From positions 49,831,019 to 49,895,018 of the forward strand of contig NW_026947485.1 of NCBI RefSeq assembly GCF_034190915.1: DNA of 64,000 bases. Reading direction: 5' to 3'. Shown in pieces: positions 55,501-61,500 of the stretch. Within the stretch, counting starts at the first letter, position 1; the number at the start of each line of letters is the position of its first letter. The DNA is from Cavia porcellus (taxonomy: Eukaryota > Chordata > Mammalia > Rodentia > Caviidae). The notes beneath the pieces were generated by a model. The model had not been told where the DNA came from. It saw only the letters and a list, made by a program, of their open reading frames with translations, and ran no database searches. The position numbers and the translations under genes are program-made.

Positions 55501-58500
55501 AATGAAATTGAACTCAGTGTCTTGACTCTAGTAAGAACAAGAAAATATATGTTTACCCATTAACTGTTTTTCTACTATACTAAACACATGGGAAAGGTAG
55601 CAATAGGTTTTACTATTGCTGTTCACTGTTCTTAAGGAATCTCACCAAGTTTTAAATGCTATAGACAGCTAGAGTTGGGTTATCCATTCTTCCAAGGAAA
55701 ATTCACCAAGTGTAAGAGGCTGCAGAACCTTGTCCATCCACTCAGGCAAGTTTTGATGTAAGAATAGTGTGCAGGTTCTATGTTGCGGTTAATTTTAAAA
55801 AGTCACATGAAAAGTTGGAGTTGTATATCATCTGACACATTTTCAAGAATAGTAATTATGATTTTGTGGTGTTTTTCACAAAATAATAAAAGAAGTATTA
55901 TATAGTATCCCAAATAAAAATAAAGTTGACCAAGTCAAGCACATTATTATTTCATGTCAAGATGAATGTCAAGATGGATGTGAAGTAACAGAGCTCAGTA
56001 GTAACATTTTTCTCATTTAATCCTGCACAGTGGGCCACTTTGCTGACAAAATGGACCTTTTGTCAGTGTGGAATTTTAAGATGAAAATTCTAAGCTTTGA
56101 CTTTCTCACTTTCCTCCTTTATTTAACAAGGAAAGCTTTTTTCCAGAAATTCCCAGGAACATAAGACTTCTCTTTAATGTTTCAGTAACCACTCCTAGTG
56201 TCATATCCACCCCTCAGTCCCAGACTGTGACCAACCTATCTTGCCAAGATCAAAGCCTTCCACTGAGTCCTTTAACAGAATCCACTATCTGTTGTGTTAA
56301 AGCATGTGAATGTGTGTGCATGGTGTGTAGTGGGCAATGAGGGATATATTATGGAAACAGCTTTTAATACTTTTGTCTGTCACTGGTGATGTGAACTGGT
56401 ATCTGAAATTCCATATTTATTCAGAGAATTCCTCCTAAATTACATTAAATTAGTGGTTGGGTCATAAATCCATTCTCTTCGGTAAGGCATAGCCATTGTC
56501 TCAATAGTAGGAAGAAAAGTGAGGTAAAGTCCATTGTAAATAGGTAGCTGTTCAAATTACTAATACGTCCATTAACTTTATCATTTTTGATACTTAAACC
56601 TCATTGTGAAAGATACCGATTCTGTTCTGTAGAATTTACATACCCTTCCCCTAGCTTCTGAAAAGAATTTGAAAGGGAAGCTCTGTTCTTTTGATTGTGT
56701 GTGACAGCAGGATGTGCTGTGAAGATGCAGAAAGGTGAAGAAAGGGGAAAGCCTTTCATTTACCAAGACTCACTTCAAGTAAGTTAATAAAACAAATTTC
56801 TGGTGTCCCTGCACAATGGGAAAGAATGACTACTGCAAGACATCAGAAATCTTGTGGTGTCAAAGACCCTGGTCCTTGGAAGCTCTTGGAAGCATGCCGG
56901 CACTTGATCATAGTTTCTTTTTCCAGTCCTTCCATAGATATAATAAAACAGACCTTTCAGGATAATAGTAGGTTTCCTACTAGTGTTTCATAAAAATAAT
57001 TACACCTTTCTTAGTAGAAAATTAATATTTAGCTATCTTTAATTATAATAGTGATCTCAGAATTCTTGTTGAAAGACTATCAGAGTAAGTGTGGGCTATA
57101 CATGATCATTTCTCCTTTGAAGAGAAGAGTAGTTTTCATAACAGAGCCCAGTGCCCCATCCAGCCTGGATGCTGTCAACTTAGTAGACCTGTGACCATCA
57201 CTAAAGCATATTTGCTTTTAAAACTTTAGTATATTTTACCACTGTTACGAACTTCTGCCAACAAACAAATCCTCATAAGCTTTTAATTCATAAAACTAGA
57301 AAATTAAATGTATAAATCCAGTGAATCAAAAGTTTTCTTAATTTTTAAAATGTTTACTGTTATTAGCACAAGTTTGCTGAACTTAGTGTTTGCATTCACT
57401 GTGGGGAGTTGGTGCAAGCACATAGCACATCTTAATTCTTTGCACTTCCCCTTCTCCTTCCCGCCTTCCACTCTCCCTCCATCTCTTGGTCTCCTTCCTG
57501 TTTGCATCCATCTCCCTAATTCCTATTAGCTGTTGCTTATTTTGCTACTTAATTATAATCTGGGTTTCTCATAGAGAAACTATGCAATATTTAATCTTGT
57601 GGGTCTGATGTATTTCTTGTAACATTGTGGCCTCTTGCAAGGCACTCCATTTCGCTACAGATGACTCAAATTATCTTTCCTTATAGCAGATAGAACTTCA
57701 TTGTGTGTAAATACCACATTTTTTCCCTGATGATGGGGCATACAGGCTGCTTCTAGGATTTAGCTATTATGAGTTGTGCTGCTATAGATGTGGGTATGCA
57801 TATGTTACTATAATATGATGACTTTAAATCTTATTCCCTAAGAGGAGAATAGCTGGGTCAAATGGAATTTGTAGTTTAGGTTTTTGAGGAATCTATACTG
57901 ATTTCCATTGTGGTTTATTAGTTTACACTTCAGCAACAAAAGGGTCCTTCTTCTCCACAGCCTTGCCCACATTTGTTATTACAGTATTTAATTTTTTGAT
58001 GATAGCCATTGTTTCCAAGTAGGATAGGCTCTCAGTGTTGTTTTAATTTGAATTTCTCTAATGACCGTAGATGGTGAACATGTTTTCATGTATTTATTGG
58101 GCATTTGTACTTCTGAGAAGTTCCCAGGCTTTCAGTGGCCCATTTTTGTATTGAGTCTTTTATTTGGGGGATGTTCTAATTTTTGAACCCTTTATATAGT
58201 CTAGAAATTAGTCCTCTGTTCAAGTAGTAACTGGTTTTGTAGGTTGTCTTTTCATTCTGTTGGTTGTTTCCTTTGCTGTGATTTTTAGTGTAATATAATC
58301 TCATTTGTTGATTCTTGATGTTACTTCTTATGTAATTGGGGGGTTCTTATCAGAAAGTCCTTGCCAATGCCCACGTCTTTAAGTGTTTTATCTGTTCTAT
58401 ATCCAGCAGATTAAGTGCTTCAGTTTGAATCTTTACATGTTCAATTCATTTTGGTTTTAGTTTAGTACATCGGGTCTTCAGTGTAAAGCATCATGTCTTC

Positions 58501-61500
58501 CTTTCCTGTAAGTATCTCTTTTATCTCTTCCTTCTACCTGATTGCTCTTACTAAAGCTTCAAGCACTATAGTGAACAAGAGTCAAGAGAGTAGGCATCTT
58601 TGGGTGGTCCTGATTTTCAAGAAAAAGCTTTCAGGTTTTCCCTATTTAATATGTTGGCAGTAGATTTGTTATTAATGGCCTTTATCAGACTAAGATAAGG
58701 TCTGTCTGTGCCTATTTTCTTCATGGCATTTACCAGAAACACATTGAATTGTGTTTAAGACACTTTGTGCATGTATTGAGATGATCATGTGGTTTTTGTC
58801 CTTGCTTTTATTTGATGTATTACATTTATTAATTTGCATGTTTGTGAACCCTCCCTGCATTCCAGGGATGAAGCTTATTTGGTTATGACCTGTATGATCT
58901 TTTGAATGATTTGTTGCATTCTGCTTACCAGTTTGCCACTGAGGATTTTTGCATCTATATTGAATAAAGAGATTTCCCTGTAGTTTTCTTTATTTGAGTT
59001 CTTGTATGGTTTTGGAATTCAGGTAATGGTAGTTTTCAGAAATGAATTTGGCAGTACTCCTTGCATTTCAATTTTATTAAAGTGTTTGAGAACCCTGAAG
59101 TTACTGTAGAAGTCAGTGGTGAATCCATCAAGCCCTGGCCTTTTCTGAGTTGGTAGATTTTTGTTTTGTTTTGTTTTACTGTGTGTTTTATTGCCTATTA
59201 TTGGGTTATTTAGGATTTTTGTATCATCTTAGTTCAGATCTGGAAATTCATATGTATCTAGGAACCTATCCATTTCTTTTGGATTCTCCCATTTATTGAA
59301 GTAGGAGGTTTTGAAGTCGTTCCTAAAACTCATTTGGATTTTTTATTTTTTAAGTCTCAAGTTCATTAATTCATGCTTTAATCTTCATAATTCCCTTTCT
59401 TGTTTTGGCTTTGTATTTAGATTATTTTTCTAGGATCTTGTGGTGCATCATTAGGTAATTTGTTTGGACTTGCTCTATTTTTGTGACTTTGGCATGTGTC
59501 TTAAAGGTTCTAATATTGTTGGATAATCTAGCAGCCATTTATCCATTTTTCATGTTCTCCTGTTTTTAAGGTGTCTCTGAGTATATGGTCACCTGTGTCA
59601 GATCTATCTTCTGTCCTCACATTGATTACTTTTACTATCATTACTTTTAATAGAATTTATCTCCTAAATTTGTGTTTGTTACTGTTTCATTTATGCTAAT
59701 TCTTTGGTAAAATGGTCCCATGACTTTTTTTGTAGTTTTGTTTAGATTGGCTAAGCTTTTTATCAGTAACTTCTTTAACCTTATGGATCATTTTGAGTCC
59801 ATTTTCTGTTTAGTTATATCATATTTGATTTCACTAAGTAAGTACCTTATTGATCTGGATTTGTTTTGTTTTGGTTTGGTTTGGTTTTTGGTCTCTTATA
59901 TAACTTTGTATAATTCAGCTGTTTGAATTTTGATTTTTTTTCTCCATCAGTGCCTCATATGATGGGGAGTTGGAAGTTGTGGGTGGCATTTTGTTGCCTT
60001 ACTTCTCATGTTTCTGTTGATGTGTATGTGTGTGCACACACATGCGCACATGCACACACACACACACATACACTCACGCATGTATGTGAACATTTCCCAA
60101 AATGGCTGCTGTTTAAATCCTCTCAAACACGGCAGGTGCACTTCACTCGATTTTGTCTTCAATCTAGCCTACGGGAGTGACTTTCAAGTAAAATCCCGCA
60201 CTAGTTTCGCAGTGCACACTAATGATGGACTTTTCTTGGATCTGCATGCTGCTTCTCCATCGGTCCTTTGTTTCTCTCTGGAGCTGCCAACACTCGCCAT
60301 GCTTACCTTGTGTTAGCAGAGCTGGGGTAGCATTTCAGCCTACTTCATTGTTTTCTCTGCTTTATGTTCAGTTTTTGTAGATTCTCTATAGTTTCTAGTA
60401 TTTCTGTCAGTTCTCTGCCAATTTCTGGAGAATTACTTTTTTTCTTCACCAAGTTGTTTTCCAAGTGTCTTGATTTTAGGCCCCAGAGAAGCCATATTTG
60501 TCCGCCAGTCTTTACTTCACCATTTTTAATCTTCTCAATAATTCTTGTTTCTATAAACTTAGTAAGATTCTCTTACCTGTTTTAATTTAGAATCACTCCT
60601 TAAACCAATAACTGAGATATCGTTTTAAAGTGGAAACATGGGACTATTCTCATATGTGATAATGTTTTAAAGAAGTTTTAAAAATACTAAATATAATTAT
60701 TCCTTATCCTAACCCAGAAAGTAGCAATAATATAGGTTTAATTATATTTGAGTATTCATGAAGATAAAAATATACCCTCCCCCTCCCCCAAATTGTTTTA
60801 CATTCCCAAGAAACTTTGGCTATTTCTTCATGAAGTTGGGGAATTGTTTGCTTGGCTGGCTAAGACTGCATATCAGTCAGAGAGCATGGTGAGAGCTTTG
60901 AACTGAACTCAGATTTTTCTCAGTAACTGGAGGAGCCAGGAAATTCCCTTTAGCAATTGTTTTGTGCACTGTGTGTCTAAGTCCATGTCCACCAAGTAGG
61001 GTAGGTTCATTTTATAAGTGCCCTAATTTTCAGGCTAGTTTTGAGTGTGTAATTTCCATGATTTGTACTTCACACTAGACTGCTATAAACTAATTAAGCT
61101 GTGTGTCTTCCCAAGAGGCAGAGCCACATGTCTGAGAGATGATCATATTAAATTCCATATTCTCAGTGTTGATTCTGAGTGACTTCATGGGCATGGCACA
61201 AAGTCATGCTGGTTACAGTGAACAAATGACTAGTAGTGTGTGAAAGGAACAGATGAGGAGCGGGAAAGGGGAAGGGTATTTTAGGAAGGGTAGGCAGGAA
61301 GGCCTCTTCTGGTCACATATGGGACGTTTTAAATTAAATGAATCTGCAGTCTAAAGGGAGAAGAGTTAGCTGAGGTTAGGCAGAAGGGGTCCAGCCAGAA
61401 GAAACAGCAGTCACATCAAATCTTGAACATGAGTGAGAATAAAATGGTGTGGAGAGAAACAGAAAGCAAAGTGGAGTCCTCACACGCTAATGTGAGGGGT

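Noticed and set aside
57335..60560. Full-length, active L1
   Set aside because: No long ORF2 or ORF1 frame on the minus strand; internal deletions compared with the 32.5-kb copy.
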